DNA of 64,000 nt from Salidesulfovibrio onnuriiensis (GCF_008001235.1 NZ_CP040751.1:3289501-3353500), one strand, 5' to 3'; shown: positions 43,985-57,102, counted from the stretch's first letter. Numbers and translations: made by a program. Notes: a model not told the origin generated them from the sequence alone.

Positions 43985-44626
43985 TCAGGGCATGGGCCGT
44001 TCCTCGAACATGGTGGAGCGGTCCCACACCAGCCAGTATTTCACCGAGACCTTTTCCAGCTGCCTGAAATACTCCTCGGACTGAAAGCCGTACGCCTTGG
44101 ACAATTCCTTGATGGTCCCGCGCACCGCCTTGACGATCTCGGGCTTGGGCTTCATGAACAAGCCCTTGTCGTCATGAAAGAACTGCGCCTCGGGGACGGC
44201 CATGTCGGCCACGTTGATGGTACCCCGGCCCAGGCTCGCGCCCGTGGAAACCTGGATACCGTCGTTCAGGCAGCTGAACGGGGGCGTGCGCCCGGCAAAG
44301 GAGACCACCCGCAGCTGATCGAACGGCGCATCCAGCACTTCGCGCGCCCGCACCCCCATCTTGGCACCGATGATGGACCAGAGCCCCAGGTGGCGATGCA
44401 TCTCGTTGGTCAGCAGCGTGGCCTTCCATTCCTCCAGGCCGTGGCGCTCGATGATCTTCTGCACGTAGGGCCCCACCACGTCGTTGAACAGTGCTGGGTC
44501 CGTGGGATAGGTCTTGAAACAGACCGCGTCGCGGGCGTCGAAACCGCCGTGGGCGCGGGCGGCCGAGGCGCCGCAGAGCACTACCGAAAGGACAAGGAAC
44601 GCGAAAAGAACGAATCGTTTTTGCAT
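43985..44626 (-). CDS. Exported FmdE-domain protein
   Basis: 213 residues from the ATG at 44626. A signal peptide (FVLFAFLVLSVVLCGASAARA) precedes a domain like subunit E of formylmethanofuran dehydrogenase: EMHRHLGLWSIIGAKMG, then FSCLNDGIQVSTGASLGRGTI. The usual HGHxCPG reads MHRHLGL, so one Cys of the metal site is missing, while the later Cys stays. The role is unknown; periplasmic FmdE forms are seen in sulfate reducers. It is not a methanogenesis gene in this setting. Confidence 0.78.
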   Translation of the reverse strand: MQKRFVLFAFLVLSVVLCGASAARAHGGFDARDAVCFKTYPTDPALFNDVVGPYVQKIIERHGLEEWKATLLTNEMHRHLGLWSIIGAKMGVRAREVLDAPFDQLRVVSFAGRTPPFSCLNDGIQVSTGASLGRGTINVADMAVPEAQFFHDDKGLFMKPKPEIVKAVRGTIKELSKAYGFQSEEYFRQLEKVSVKYWLVWDRSTMFEERPMP

Positions 44627-44765
44627 ACTATTCCCGTTGGTTATGAGTAGACGAATACGCCAGCCGGGCACAGCCCCGTATACGACAGCTCCACCGGGAA
44701 GATCAATGGAATAGTATTCTTTCAAAAGACGTGACACGCACAGGAACAGGAATTACCGGCCCCTT

Positions 44766-45506
44766 CTATATCCCTTCCACCAGTTGCGGCAGGATCTCCC
44801 CGGCCCGGCCGTGCAGGGCGAAATCCATGAATCCCGTGTTGTGCGTGGGTTCCAGGTTGACCTCGATGGTAACGGCCCCGGAGCGTTTGGCCACGTGCGC
44901 CAGGGAGGCGGCGGGCTGCACCACGCTGGAGGTGCCCGCCACGAGCATGACGTCCGCCTTGGCCACGGTGTCCAGAACAGTGGAAAGCACCCCTGCGGGA
45001 AGCTGCTCCCCGAACCAGACCACCCCGGGCCGCAGCAGGTTGTTGCACCTCGGGCAGGCGGGCAGCGGAGGCAGGTCGGTACGGTTCTCCTCCTCGTAGG
45101 TGCAAACCGTGCATTGCAGCCGCCAGAGGCTGCCGTGCAGTTCCAGCACGTTCCGGTTTCCGGCCCGCTGGTGCAGGCCGTCCACGTTCTGGGTCACCAG
45201 CAGCATTTCCGGCGCCTGCCGCTCCAGGGCGGCCAGGGCCAGGTGCGCGGGGTTCGGCTCACAGCGGCCCACAAGCTCGCGCCGCCAGTTGTAGAACCGC
45301 CAGATCAGCTCGGGATCGCGGGAAAAGGCCTCGGGCCGGGCCAGGTCCTCTGGCCTGTACTCCTCCCATAGTCCATCCGTCCCCCGGAAGGTGGGCACCC
45401 CGCTTTCTGCGGAAACACCCGCCCCCGTAAGCACGACAAGACTTCGCGCCCCGGACAGGAGCGCCTTGACGGTTTGCATTTTTGCGATCAGGTTTTCAGC
45501 AATCAT
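44766..45506 (-). CDS. cobB: SIR2-family NAD-dependent protein deacylase
   Basis: 246 residues. NAD motif [19 protein letters not shown], catalytic His in LELHGSLW, and a zinc site CTVC...CPRC. The YNWR motif (YxxR) is the pair that in CobB and human SIRT5 binds acidic acyl groups, so desuccinylase activity is likely besides deacetylase. A soluble cytoplasmic enzyme, alone on its strand. Confidence 0.92.
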   Translation of the reverse strand: MIAENLIAKMQTVKALLSGARSLVVLTGAGVSAESGVPTFRGTDGLWEEYRPEDLARPEAFSRDPELIWRFYNWRRELVGRCEPNPAHLALAALERQAPEMLLVTQNVDGLHQRAGNRNVLELHGSLWRLQCTVCTYEEENRTDLPPLPACPRCNNLLRPGVVWFGEQLPAGVLSTVLDTVAKADVMLVAGTSSVVQPAASLAHVAKRSGAVTIEVNLEPTHNTGFMDFALHGRAGEILPQLVEGI

Positions 45507-45709
45507 ATCAGTCTATTGAATCATACTTTTTCAAGGCGGGCAAATCGCTTGCCTTCCGGTCCCGCGCTTGGCTATAGTGCTTTTCCCTTTTTGTAAACAC
45601 AACACCACATGCTTTTCATTCAATAAAACAGGTTGTTCACAAGGTCCGAGCGCACAGCGCGTGAAAACGCGTCGGACAGCAGACAACCGAAAGGCGATCG
45701 GAGGTCAGT

Positions 45710-46852
<1,143 letters not shown>

Positions 46853-46939
46853 CGGGAAACATCGCCTGCGATTGATCGCTCAAGACTGAAATCGCCCGGC
46901 AGGTTGACCGCAACCTGCCGGGCGATTATCAATTTTGCC

Positions 46940-47569
46940 ATGTTCGACACAACCCAACTCATCATGTTCTTCAGCGCCTCGCTCATCCTGGCAGTGACGC
47001 CCGGCCCGGACATCCTCTACGTGCTCACCCGGGGCATCACCCAGGGGCGCAAGGCCGCCCTGTTCGCGGCGCTGGGATTCAACATCGGCGTCATCGCCCA
47101 CACCCTGTTCGCGGTGGTGGGGCTTTCCGCCATCCTGCGCACCTCGGCCCTGGCCTACCAGGGCGTGAAATACGCGGGCGCGGCCTACCTCATCTACATC
47201 GGCATCCAGACCTGGCGCAGCCGCAGGCAGACGTCCGTGCAAGGCACGGCCGACATCGCCAGCCCCAGGGCCATCTTCCGGCAGACCATCATCGCCAACA
47301 TCCTCAACCCCAAGGTGGCGCTCTTTTTTCTGGCCTTCCTGCCCCAGTTCGTGAGGGCGGAAAACGGCAGCCCGGAAATCCAGATGATCGCGCTGGGCGC
47401 GCTGTTCATGCTGGCCGGTTTCTCGGTCTTTTCCCTGGTGGCGCTCTTTTCCGGGATCATCGGCGACAAGCTGCGCCAGAACCCGCATTTCGAGCCGCGC
47501 ATGAAGGCCGTTGCCGGAAGCGTACTCGTGGCCCTCGGCCTGAGCTTGGCCCTGCCGGAAAACCGGTAG
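46940..47569 (+). CDS. LysE/RhtB-family amino-acid exporter
   Basis: 209 residues from the ATG at 46940, with about six membrane segments. The family pattern SLILAVTPGPDILYVLTRG and GFNIGVIAHT near the N-terminus is complete, as is IANILNPKVALFFLAFLPQF. It exports amino acids such as threonine or homoserine. The next gene starts 2 bp after its stop. Confidence 0.9.
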   Translation: MFDTTQLIMFFSASLILAVTPGPDILYVLTRGITQGRKAALFAALGFNIGVIAHTLFAVVGLSAILRTSALAYQGVKYAGAAYLIYIGIQTWRSRRQTSVQGTADIASPRAIFRQTIIANILNPKVALFFLAFLPQFVRAENGSPEIQMIALGALFMLAGFSVFSLVALFSGIIGDKLRQNPHFEPRMKAVAGSVLVALGLSLALPENR

Positions 47570-47571
47570 CG

Positions 47572-48075
47572 ATGCTCAGAAGGTTCCGATCCGCCTTCGC
47601 CTATCTCAAGGCAGCACCCTGGCCCCACGGGACGGCCCTGGGCTCCCTTTCGCTGGCCGTCTTCCTGGGGCTGGACGGCTGGTGGCTCCTGGACGACGGG
47701 CACCCTTACGAAGCCGCGGCCCTCTGGCTCTGGGCCGGAGGCTGGTCCGCAGTCTCCCTGTTCGCCTTGGCCGACGGCATCGCCCGGCACCGGGAATACC
47801 GGCGCATCAAGGCCATGCTCCGCAGGCACGGCTACCGCGACCGCATCATGCGACTGGTGGCCCGCTCCCGCTGCCAGCGCGACGCGGCCATGCTCGCGGC
47901 CCGGGAATCGGGGTGTCGCGGACAGGCGGCCGCCTATTTCCGAAGCCTGGGCTACCGCTGGTACCACATCCTCCCGGACACGGTGGTGCACAACCCGCTG
48001 GTTTTCCTTTCCCCGCGTTTTGTGCGCACCTCGTTCCTCCCCGGAAAAAAGGCGCGCCAAAACAGGTACGTGTAA
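47572..48075 (+). CDS. Small membrane protein of unknown function
   Basis: 167 residues. Two hydrophobic segments (GSLSLAVFLGLDGWWLL and LWLWAGGWSAVSLFALA) near the N-terminus, then an Arg-rich cytoplasmic part (RIKAMLRRHGYRDRIMR) with a few Cys. It directly follows the LysE-type gene. No family recognised. Confidence 0.7.
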   Translation: MLRRFRSAFAYLKAAPWPHGTALGSLSLAVFLGLDGWWLLDDGHPYEAAALWLWAGGWSAVSLFALADGIARHREYRRIKAMLRRHGYRDRIMRLVARSRCQRDAAMLAARESGCRGQAAAYFRSLGYRWYHILPDTVVHNPLVFLSPRFVRTSFLPGKKARQNRYV

Positions 48076-48177
48076 ATACGTCACCCATTCTTTGCCGTTT
48101 CATAACGCGCATCCCCACAGCCTTCCCTATTCAGGGAGGTGCGGAAAGCACCCAACCCGAACGGGAGGGAACAGTCA

Positions 48178-48314
48178 TGAAGCGTCTTGCATTCGGCCTG
48201 ATCCTGCTTTTCATCCTGGCGGCACTGACCGCACCGGTCCACACGGGACACAGCCATGAAAAAAGGCCGCCCCGGGGGACGGCCTGCATCACATATTCCA
48301 AGGGGCGCTCCTAG
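48178..48314 (+). CDS. Possible small exported peptide
   Basis: 45 codons from an ATG preceded by GGGAGGG at 48162-48168. The N-terminus [20 protein letters not shown] is a hydrophobic signal-like helix; the tail is THGHSH-like (TGHSHEKR). Its last third lies in the terminator of the convergent chemoreceptor gene, so the end may be accidental. Homologs would decide it. Confidence 0.4.
48258..48284 (-). terminator. Terminator of the chemoreceptor gene
   Basis: On the minus strand AGGCCGTCCCCC then GGGGCGGCCT and TTTTTT, about 25 bp after the stop at 48311. Confidence 0.88.
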
Positions 48315-50506
48315 CTGCCTTCGGCCTTGAGATCCTCCACCAGCTGCGAAAGCACCCTGGCCTGCTCGGAAAGCCCCTGGATGTCCCTGCCGGAACGGCC
48401 GACGCGGTCGGTGTTGTCCCGGGCAATGCCGTTGATCTCGTCCACGCTGCGGGTGATCTGCTCGGACGCCGCGGACTGTTCCTCGGCAGCGGCGGCAATG
48501 GACTGCACCTGCGCCGCGGCCTCCTGGGCCATGCGCACGATCTCCTGCAACATTGTGCCGGATTGATTGGAAATTTCCGTTGCCCCGTTAATGGCGTCCA
48601 CGGCCCTGTCCATGCCCTGCACGTTGAGCTTGGCCAGATGCTGGATGCCCTGGATATTGTCGCCCACTTCCTTGGTGGCGCCCATGGTCTTTTCCGCCAG
48701 CTTGCGCACCTCGTCGGCCACCACCGCGAATCCGCGCCCGGCATCACCGGCACGGGCGGCCTCGATGGCCGCGTTGAGCGCCAGCAGGTTGGTCTGGTCC
48801 GCAATGTCGTTGATCACGTTCATGACCTGGCCGATGGCCTCGGACTGGGTCCCGAGCTTGTGCATGTTCTCGCGCAGTTCCATGGTCAGCTGCTGCATGT
48901 CGGCCATGGCCTGCACCGTGTCGGAAACCAGCCCTGCCCCTTCCAGGGCCTTGGACCGCGAATGGTCGGCCTGCTCAGCGGCCTCCGCCGCGTTGCGTGC
49001 CACCTCCAGCACGGTGGCGTTCATCTGCTCCATAGCCGTGGCCGCCTCGTTGATGCGCTCCAGTTGCACGTCCGTGCCGCTCCGGATCTCCTCGCCCACC
49101 CGGGCGATATCGCCGGTGGCCTCGTTGATGTGCCCCACCACGCCCTCCAGGCGTCCGGCGGCGGTGAGCATGCCCTCCTTGGTGGCCACCCTGGCCTGCG
49201 CCATGGCCTCCTCGGCCTTTTGCAGGGCGTCGTGCGCCGCCTCGGCCTGTCTGTTGGCCTCGGCCTCCTTGGTCTCCATTTCCGTGATGTTCGTCTTCAG
49301 GGTGGTGATCATGGCGTTGAGGGACCGCTGCATGAGCGAGGTCTCGTCGCTGCCCTCGGGGGAAAGCCGCACGTCCAGGTCTCCCCCGGCTACGGCTTCG
49401 GCGGCCTCCATGGTTTCGCGCAGGGGATTGGTAATGACGCGGTTCAGGAACAGGGCCACGCCCACGGCAAGGGCCAGGCTGATCCCCAGCCCCACGATCA
49501 CCGCGGTATCGGCCATGACCACGGCCCGGCCAAAGGACTGTTCCGAAAGGGCCAGAACCTGGTCGAGCTGTCCCACCATGCGGCCGCCGATCTCGTCGGC
49601 TTCCTTTTCCAGACCGGAGATGCCCACCAGGGCCTCCACATAGCCGCGCTGCGCAGCCACCATGGCCTTCGAGGCCGGGGCCAGCTTCTGCGAATGCACG
49701 TCGCGGAGCACCTGGGCCAGCGCACGGAGTTCGGGCACCTTTTTCTGGCGCAGCTTGAGCACGGTGAGCCCGGCCACTTCTCCACCGTCCAGCAAGGCAT
49801 TGACCGCATCCAGGAAATGTTTTTCAGCCTGTTCATACTCGGCCAGAGCTCGGTCCAGGTCCTGCGTCGTGACGCTGCGCGCGGCCGCTTCGAGGCCGGC
49901 GCGGACCTCGGCCATGGCTACCCGGGCCTCCATGATGGTATCCTGCCAGACCATTTCCTTGCCCAGGATGCTGTAGGGCGAGGCCCCGGCATCCAGGCGC
50001 TCAGTGATCTGCCCGCGAATCTTTTCGTCCAGGGCCAAGGCTCCCCGCTCGAATTCCTCACGCGCCGAGGCTAGGCGGCTCATGGACTGTTTGCGGGCGG
50101 CGACGACCTGGGGCATGTCCCCGGCAAAGGCGTGGATGCGCTCCATGCGCGGCTTGAATTCCTTTTCGAAAAACTGCCCGGCCTCGTCCGCAAGGCCCCG
50201 GATTTCCGAACCGGCATCATCCTCGATGGTCTGCGCGCCCTCGGAAAAAGCGGCGGCCTGCAGCTCGTGCCGGTCCCAGAGCGCGGTGATGTCCGCCTCG
50301 CTTTCGGCCCGCAGCATCTTGGTCACCGACTGCAGGTCGCCTTGAACGGCCTGTTTCATGGTCCGGGCGGAATCGAGCACGCTCCCCGCGCCCACCATGA
50401 CCCGGTTGCAGTTGAAAACCAGGAGCCCTGTAACGGCGAACAGCAGGATGATGACGGCGAAACCGCCAAGAATCTTCAGCCCAATTCGAATGTCGGATAC
50501 CTTCAT
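48311..50506 (-). CDS. Methyl-accepting chemotaxis protein
   Basis: 731 residues from the ATG at 50506 with GGGGGAG upstream. TM1 (about 12-33), a long periplasmic helical sensor (about 34-335) with no recognised ligand site, TM2 (about 340-362, [19 protein letters not shown]), HAMP, and the signalling domain with the hairpin tip [18 protein letters not shown] and [12 protein letters not shown]. No C-terminal pentapeptide. The signal is unknown. It is a single gene with its own terminator. Confidence 0.92.
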   Translation of the reverse strand: MKVSDIRIGLKILGGFAVIILLFAVTGLLVFNCNRVMVGAGSVLDSARTMKQAVQGDLQSVTKMLRAESEADITALWDRHELQAAAFSEGAQTIEDDAGSEIRGLADEAGQFFEKEFKPRMERIHAFAGDMPQVVAARKQSMSRLASAREEFERGALALDEKIRGQITERLDAGASPYSILGKEMVWQDTIMEARVAMAEVRAGLEAAARSVTTQDLDRALAEYEQAEKHFLDAVNALLDGGEVAGLTVLKLRQKKVPELRALAQVLRDVHSQKLAPASKAMVAAQRGYVEALVGISGLEKEADEIGGRMVGQLDQVLALSEQSFGRAVVMADTAVIVGLGISLALAVGVALFLNRVITNPLRETMEAAEAVAGGDLDVRLSPEGSDETSLMQRSLNAMITTLKTNITEMETKEAEANRQAEAAHDALQKAEEAMAQARVATKEGMLTAAGRLEGVVGHINEATGDIARVGEEIRSGTDVQLERINEAATAMEQMNATVLEVARNAAEAAEQADHSRSKALEGAGLVSDTVQAMADMQQLTMELRENMHKLGTQSEAIGQVMNVINDIADQTNLLALNAAIEAARAGDAGRGFAVVADEVRKLAEKTMGATKEVGDNIQGIQHLAKLNVQGMDRAVDAINGATEISNQSGTMLQEIVRMAQEAAAQVQSIAAAAEEQSAASEQITRSVDEINGIARDNTDRVGRSGRDIQGLSEQARVLSQLVEDLKAEGS

Positions 50507-50811
50507 GAAACTCCCCCGCGAAAGTAGCAAATCAATGGGAATGGTGCAGCAATAGCAGACATATAATAGCATTTGGAGAAAAAACTCAAGGCGGCGTATT
50601 TTGCAAAATATTATTCAGTTTTAAACGCGAATCGCCATATAATCGACTGTTCGATTCGTTTTGCAAAGACACCCCCCGGCCGACCGGCCACAGCTCCGTT
50701 GACCGTCCGGCGGAATTGCCGTATTTCCTGCACAGCATAATTTTTCACCGCTAACACTGCCCGGGTTTCCTGTATTTTCCGGACATGAACGATACTGAAA
50801 AGGGAGTACGA
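50507..50811. other. Intergenic region between the chemoreceptor and glnS
   Basis: No gene. The left end holds the chemoreceptor ribosome site on the minus strand; 50560-50650 is AT-rich and probably contains promoters for both directions. GGGAGT before the glnS ATG is at 50802-50807. Nothing else stands out. Confidence 0.45.
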
Positions 50812-52584
<1,773 letters not shown>

Positions 52585-52607
52585 CCCTCGGATACATAAC
52601 AAAGAGA

Positions 52608-52633
52608 AGGCCCGCCTTGAGCGGGCCTTTTTT
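52608..52633 (+). terminator. Terminator after glnS
   Basis: AGGCCCGC, loop CTTGA, GCGGGCCT and TTTTT. Confidence 0.92.
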
Positions 52634-52635
52634 AT

Positions 52636-52850
52636 GCCTCCGGCGGCCAAAGGGCTAAGCCCTTTGGAAACCTGGCTTGTGGGGGCGTCTTCATCATTCG
52701 CTACGCTCAAGCTGAATCCACCCCCACGGGAAGCTTGAAAAACGAAAACGTCAAACAGCTGCACGGACTTGCTATAATCCCCCTGACGTTCAATTGGGCG
52801 ACTTACAAATTTCCAGGCTGCCAAGAAGGGCGTGGTATACCAGGAGTAAG
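52636..52850. other. Spacer with a GC-rich inverted repeat
   Basis: CCAAAGGGCTAAGCCCTTTGG at about 52648-52668 forms a hairpin after GCCTCCGGCGG. Sequences of this kind recur at gene ends in Desulfovibrio as I know them; only this one copy is clear here. No gene. Confidence 0.4.
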
Positions 52851-52938
52851 AAAAAGGCAGGCCCGACGTGTATTCACACATACACGAGGGTCTGCCCTTT
52901 TTTGAAACGACGCCGTAGACGCGCCCTTATCGGCAGCC
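52850..52938. repeat. Dispersed palindromic element, copy D
   Basis: AAAAAGGCAG (52851-52860) pairs with CTGCCCTTTTTT (52892-52903), enclosing CCCGACGTGTAT and ATACACGAGG, then GACGCGCCCTTATCGGCAGC. The stem plus T run would also terminate transcription from glnS. It reaches to 4 bp from the stop of the convergent queF gene. Confidence 0.8.
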
Positions 52939-52941
52939 TGG

Positions 52942-53445
52942 CTAGGCGCTGTGTCGTCCGCTCTCCCGTTTCCATTCGGAAACAAGCTCGCGCACCTGGT
53001 CGAGCATGGGCGAATCCTGCTTGTAGCGCTCGGCGAACACATGCAGATAGGTCGCCCCGCGCGGGGTGAACAAGCCCTTGACGCGGCACCAGTGCGGGTC
53101 CAGGGCCTCCACGAAATGATCCAGCATGGTGTTGGCGATGGTCTCCATGAACGACTGGTGGTTACGGTAGGCCCCCATATACAGCTTGAAGCTCTTGGAT
53201 TCCACGATGCTCTTGTCCGGAACGTATTCGAAAACGATAGTGGCGAAATCCGGCTGGCCGGTCTTGGGGCACAGGGAGGTGTATTCCGGAAATTCGATGC
53301 TCACCATGTACGGACGGTTCGGATAGTTATTGGGAAAGGCCTCCAGGATCCCGGCATGCGGCCCTTCGGTGGGGTACTCGGTTTCCCCGCCCTGGCCCAG
53401 GGTTTTCAAATGGTCGGTCTTGTCCTGGCTCTTGGTTCTGGTCAT
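52942..53445 (-). CDS. queF: NADPH-dependent 7-cyano-7-deazaguanine reductase QueF
   Basis: 167 residues with AAGGAG before the ATG. QueF reduces preQ0 to preQ1 in queuosine synthesis. It is the short type: catalytic Cys in TSLCPKTGQPDF, NADPH motif ESKSFKLYMGAYRNH and the substrate Glu/His in the C-terminal part. It is divergent from a queuosine-precursor transporter. I found no preQ1 riboswitch between them. Confidence 0.95.
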   Translation of the reverse strand: MTRTKSQDKTDHLKTLGQGGETEYPTEGPHAGILEAFPNNYPNRPYMVSIEFPEYTSLCPKTGQPDFATIVFEYVPDKSIVESKSFKLYMGAYRNHQSFMETIANTMLDHFVEALDPHWCRVKGLFTPRGATYLHVFAERYKQDSPMLDQVRELVSEWKRESGRHSA

Positions 53446-53604
53446 TTTTTTCTCCTTGAATTGGTGGCGCATTTTGACTTTTCCCTCCGGGGATGGCAAG
53501 GGTCTGATCCATCGGCAACGGAACCGCCCGGGTCTTTCCGCCCGCAAGCGGACGCAAGTGCAAAACACCCTTTCGGACTGTTTATCCCAGAGGAGAAACA
53601 AACC

Positions 53605-54243
53605 ATGGATTCCTTTGAGCGCAGGGCGCACACCCTGCTCGTCGGCCTTTTCGTGGGCGGCCTGGTCAGCGCCGCCGTCATTTCCAGCAAAATCATCACC
53701 GTGTTCGGCGTGGCCGTGCCCGCAGGGGTGCTGGCCTATTCCGTCACCTTTGCGGTCTCGGACGTCGTGGGCGAACTGTGGGGCCCGGAACGGGCCACGG
53801 ACCTGGTCCTGGCCGGATTCATTAGCCTGCTCGGCGCGACCCTGATCTGCTGGCTGGCCGTGGTCTGGCCCGCAGCGGGTTTCTGGTACAACCAGGAAGC
53901 CTTTTCCGGCGTCATCGGCAGCACGCCGCGCATCGTGGCCGCTTCGCTTTTGGCCTATGCGGTCAGCCAGAAGCATGACGTCTGGCTCTTCCACCTGCTG
54001 AAACGGAAGACCTTCGGCCGGGCCCTGTGGCTGCGCAACAACGTCTCCACCGCCCTTTCCCAGCTCATGGACTCGGCCATTTTCGTGACCGTGGCCTTCT
54101 GGGGCATCCTGCCCGTGGGGGAAATCATCCTGGGCCAGTGGATCGTCAAGCTCGCCATCGCCGCCCTGGACACGCCCGTGGTCTACGCGGCCGTGGGGTT
54201 AATCCGGCGCAGGCAAAGCGCCCCCGCCCAGGCCCAGGCGTAA
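53605..54243 (+). CDS. Queuosine precursor transporter (YhhQ/VUT family)
   Basis: 212 residues from the ATG at 53605 after GAGGAG. Six or so membrane segments. The pattern SSKIITVFGVAVPAGVLAYS, then FAVSDVVGELWG and LMDSAIFVTVAF fits YhhQ, which imports preQ0 or preQ1. It stands divergent from queF, so cells could take up as well as make the base. A terminator follows. Confidence 0.9.
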   Translation: MDSFERRAHTLLVGLFVGGLVSAAVISSKIITVFGVAVPAGVLAYSVTFAVSDVVGELWGPERATDLVLAGFISLLGATLICWLAVVWPAAGFWYNQEAFSGVIGSTPRIVAASLLAYAVSQKHDVWLFHLLKRKTFGRALWLRNNVSTALSQLMDSAIFVTVAFWGILPVGEIILGQWIVKLAIAALDTPVVYAAVGLIRRRQSAPAQAQA

Positions 54244-54305
54244 GCATAAGACGCACCAAAAGGCGGACAGGGAAAACATTCTCCTGGCATCCCCGCTCGA
54301 TAAAA

Positions 54306-54344
54306 CACGGCCCGTCTCGTATTACGCAAGACGGGCCGTTTTTA
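54306..54344. terminator. Terminator after the transporter
   Basis: ACGGCCCGTCT, a loop of about 10 bases, AGACGGGCCGT and TTTTTA; about 65 bp after the stop, before the convergent chemoreceptor. Confidence 0.88.
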
Positions 54345-54386
54345 TGCTTCGGATTTCCACGGGGTGCGCTGAAAGCGCTTACGCCC

Positions 54387-56408
54387 CTATTGCCGCATTT
54401 CCTGAATGAGATGATCAAGCTGCTGCGCCAGCCGCGACAGCTCCGAGACGGCCTCTGCCGAACCGGCCATGATCCGGGCCGTTTCCATGGCAATGGTGTT
54501 GATCTCGTCCGTGGAGCGGTTGATCTGCTCGGTGGTGGCGGACTGTTCCTCGGACGCCGTGGCAATGGAGCGCACGTCGTCCGCGGAACGCTGCACCAGC
54601 GCCACAATGGCCTTGAGGGTCTCGCCGGACCGGGCCGCAAGCTGGGTGCTCTCCTCCACCGCGGCGGAGGCGGCCTCCGTGCCCTCGATATTCACGTTGA
54701 TGGCGTTCAGAATGGTGCCTATGGCGTTGCCCACTTCGCTGGTGGCGCCCTGGGTGCGTTCGGCCAGCTTGCGGACCTCGTCGGCCACCACGGCGAACCC
54801 GCGTCCGGCCTCGCCCGCGCGGGCGGCCTCGATGGCCGCGTTCAGCGCCAGCAGGTTGGTCTGGTCCGCAATGTCGTTGATGACCTGCATGACCTGCTTG
54901 ATGGACTCGGCGTGCTCGCCCAGGTCGGCCATGTTGCTCTTCAGGGTGTCGGCCTGGCGCTGCACGGTATGAATGGATTCAATGGCCTGGACCACCACCT
55001 CGGAACCCTCCAGGGCGTGGGCCTTGGCATTGTCCGCGCCTTCGGCGGCCTGGGCGGCGTTGCGCGCGATCTCGATGACCGAGGCGCTCATCTGCTCCAT
55101 GGCCGTGGAGGTCTCTTCGGTGCGCTGCCGCTGCACGTCCGATCCGGTGCTGGCCTCGTCCACCTGGGCGGAAAGCTCCTCGGCCGCGGCCGCCAGGGAA
55201 GAGGCGATTTCCACGGCTTGACCGGCAACCCGGGCGATCTTCTCGTTCTGCTTGACCACCTCGGCCTGCTTCTGCTTGATCTCGGTCAGGTCGTTGAGCA
55301 GGGTAAAGGCCCCGATAAGCTCGCCGTCGAGGTCGAAAAGCGGCGCGGTGTCGATACTCAGATGCCGGACCTCTCCCGTGCGCGTATGCAGGTCGCGCTC
55401 CAGCCCCAGCTCGGGCTCGCGGGAACGCAGGCAGCGTCCCGTGACCGTTTCGTCCCTTCGCTCGTTGTAGATCAATTCATCCACGCGGCCGCCGAGATAA
55501 TCCTTGGGCGCGCCGGAGATCGCGAACAGATCCAGCAGCGGCTGGTTCACGAAGGCGATGCGTTCTTCAGAATCGGCCACGAAGAAAGGCGTGGTCATGC
55601 CGTTGAGGATGCCGTCGGAAAAGCCGAGCTTGTTCTTAAGTTCGGCCACCATGCCGCCCAAGTTCCGGGAAAGCTGCCAAAGCTCGTCCTCGCCCTTGAC
55701 GTTGAAGTCCGCATTGTAGTCGCCCTCCATGACCTTGTCGCTGGCCCGGGCTATGCGCAGCAGGCGGGTGATGATGGAACGGCGCACGAAAAAGAGCACC
55801 GCAGCCACCAAAACAATCATGCCGGCCACGGAGAGCCCCACCCCGGTCAGGGTGTTGGCCGCAATGTGGTCCATGCTTGCGCTGATGTCCTGAACGACCA
55901 CCATCTCGCCCAGGATGGGCTCGGATTCGCCGTGGCAGTGGTGGCAGGCCCTGCGATTCTCCACGGACATGATGCGGGCGAAATAATCCCGCCCGTCGCT
56001 GCTGAAGCGGAGATTTTCAGCCCGGGCCGTTTCCAGCCCCTGCCTAACGGAATCCAGCAGATCGGCGTCGGAGCGGACCGTGGTGAAATCCTTGCGCACG
56101 GACTCGGGCTCCGTGCTGTAGGTCACGTTGCCCTTGTAGTTGGTCATGAACAGGGCCACGTCCTTGTATTCCCCGGCCAGAAAGGCAAACTGCTCCTTGG
56201 TGCCCTCGTCGTCGCCCACGACCATGGGCTTTTCAATGGCCTGACGCATGAGCTGGGAAACCCGGGTCATGTTCACGTCGAGCTGCTCGGTGAAGGCCGA
56301 ATACTGCTCCTGGGCGTTCATTGCCGTGATGCCCGCAAAAACCACCACGGCAATACCGGTCAAAAGCACTGAGATCTTGACGTTGAGACGTTTCTTGAAC
56401 CAATCCAT
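54387..56408 (-). CDS. Heme-c methyl-accepting chemotaxis protein, DcrA-like
   Basis: 673 residues. TM1 (about 10-30), a periplasmic domain with CHHCH at 155-159 (covalent heme c site), TM2 (about 187-210), HAMP, a PAS domain (about 250-370, [19 protein letters not shown]) and the signalling domain with [17 protein letters not shown]. DcrA of Desulfovibrio vulgaris has the same plan and senses oxygen or redox state through its heme. It sits 9 bp after a tetraheme cytochrome gene, so both are probably made together. The call to family is firm; the signal is inferred. Confidence 0.9.
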   Translation of the reverse strand: MDWFKKRLNVKISVLLTGIAVVVFAGITAMNAQEQYSAFTEQLDVNMTRVSQLMRQAIEKPMVVGDDEGTKEQFAFLAGEYKDVALFMTNYKGNVTYSTEPESVRKDFTTVRSDADLLDSVRQGLETARAENLRFSSDGRDYFARIMSVENRRACHHCHGESEPILGEMVVVQDISASMDHIAANTLTGVGLSVAGMIVLVAAVLFFVRRSIITRLLRIARASDKVMEGDYNADFNVKGEDELWQLSRNLGGMVAELKNKLGFSDGILNGMTTPFFVADSEERIAFVNQPLLDLFAISGAPKDYLGGRVDELIYNERRDETVTGRCLRSREPELGLERDLHTRTGEVRHLSIDTAPLFDLDGELIGAFTLLNDLTEIKQKQAEVVKQNEKIARVAGQAVEIASSLAAAAEELSAQVDEASTGSDVQRQRTEETSTAMEQMSASVIEIARNAAQAAEGADNAKAHALEGSEVVVQAIESIHTVQRQADTLKSNMADLGEHAESIKQVMQVINDIADQTNLLALNAAIEAARAGEAGRGFAVVADEVRKLAERTQGATSEVGNAIGTILNAINVNIEGTEAASAAVEESTQLAARSGETLKAIVALVQRSADDVRSIATASEEQSATTEQINRSTDEINTIAMETARIMAGSAEAVSELSRLAQQLDHLIQEMRQ

Positions 56409-56417
56409 GGCGACCTC

Positions 56418-56876
56418 CTAGTGAGCCCCGCTGAACAGCAGCGGCTTGAAGTTGAAGTCGCCCACGCGCTCTTCGCTGTGGCAGACCTGACAGTCCTGGA
56501 TGGTCGGAGTTCGGGAGATCAGTTCGGGATCCCCGTCCTCGGCGTGAAGCGAGCCCGGCCCGTGGCAGGTTTCGCACCCCACGTCGGCCATTTCGGGCGT
56601 TGCCTCGTAGCTGGTAAAGCCACCGGGTTTGCCGTAGCCGGTGGTATGGCATTCAAAACACTTGGCCGCTTCCTTAGGCTTGAGGTCGGAGAGCATGATC
56701 TTCACGCTCTCCCAGGAATGGGCCTTTTTGGAATATTTCTGGTAATTCTCGAACTGCTCCTCATGACACTCTGCGCACTGCCTGGTTCCAATGAACCGGG
56801 CCTCCTGCGCCAACGCGGCCCCTGCTCCCAGCCAGCACACGGCCAGAAGCAGGACACCGGCACACATGACACGCAT
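56418..56876 (-). CDS. Tetraheme cytochrome c (c554-like), exported
   Basis: 152 residues from the ATG at 56876, after GGGGGTG; an upstream ATG at 56906 is possible. A signal peptide (VMCAGVLLLAVCWLGAGAALA) precedes four CxxCH sites: CAECH, CFECH, CETCH and CQVCH, as in the cytochrome c554 family. It should be periplasmic. It is first in an operon with the heme-c chemoreceptor, to which it might pass electrons; that is inference. Confidence 0.9.
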   Translation of the reverse strand: MRVMCAGVLLLAVCWLGAGAALAQEARFIGTRQCAECHEEQFENYQKYSKKAHSWESVKIMLSDLKPKEAAKCFECHTTGYGKPGGFTSYEATPEMADVGCETCHGPGSLHAEDGDPELISRTPTIQDCQVCHSEERVGDFNFKPLLFSGAH

Positions 56877-56970
56877 GCACACCCCCGTCTTTGTTGAAGA
56901 CGCCATCCCTCACTGGCGTCGGCATCGCCGCAAAAACACGGCCGAACTCCTCCCACGAAAGAGTTTTGCG

Positions 56971-56986
56971 TATATATATATATATA
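56971..56986. repeat. TA dinucleotide repeat
   Basis: TA repeated eight times, about 95 bp upstream of the cytochrome ATG. Such a tract could melt easily or change in length by slippage. Confidence 0.8.
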
Positions 56987-57102
56987 GCCGCCGTCAAGCT
57001 GCGTATATCATTACTTTCATGCCCGAATGCCGCTCATTGGAGGCGAAATGCGCACCAAGGCATGCACACAGCGGATGCACGCAGAAAAATATTTTTTTGT
57101 GC

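Noticed and set aside
53446-53604. preQ1 riboswitch between queF and the transporter
   Set aside because: No matching H-type pseudoknot pattern (C-rich loop and A-rich tail) is visible on either strand.
54027-56372. 781-codon frame antisense to the heme-c chemoreceptor
   Set aside because: A shadow of the chemoreceptor with low-complexity Gly/Ala/His composition and no family pattern.
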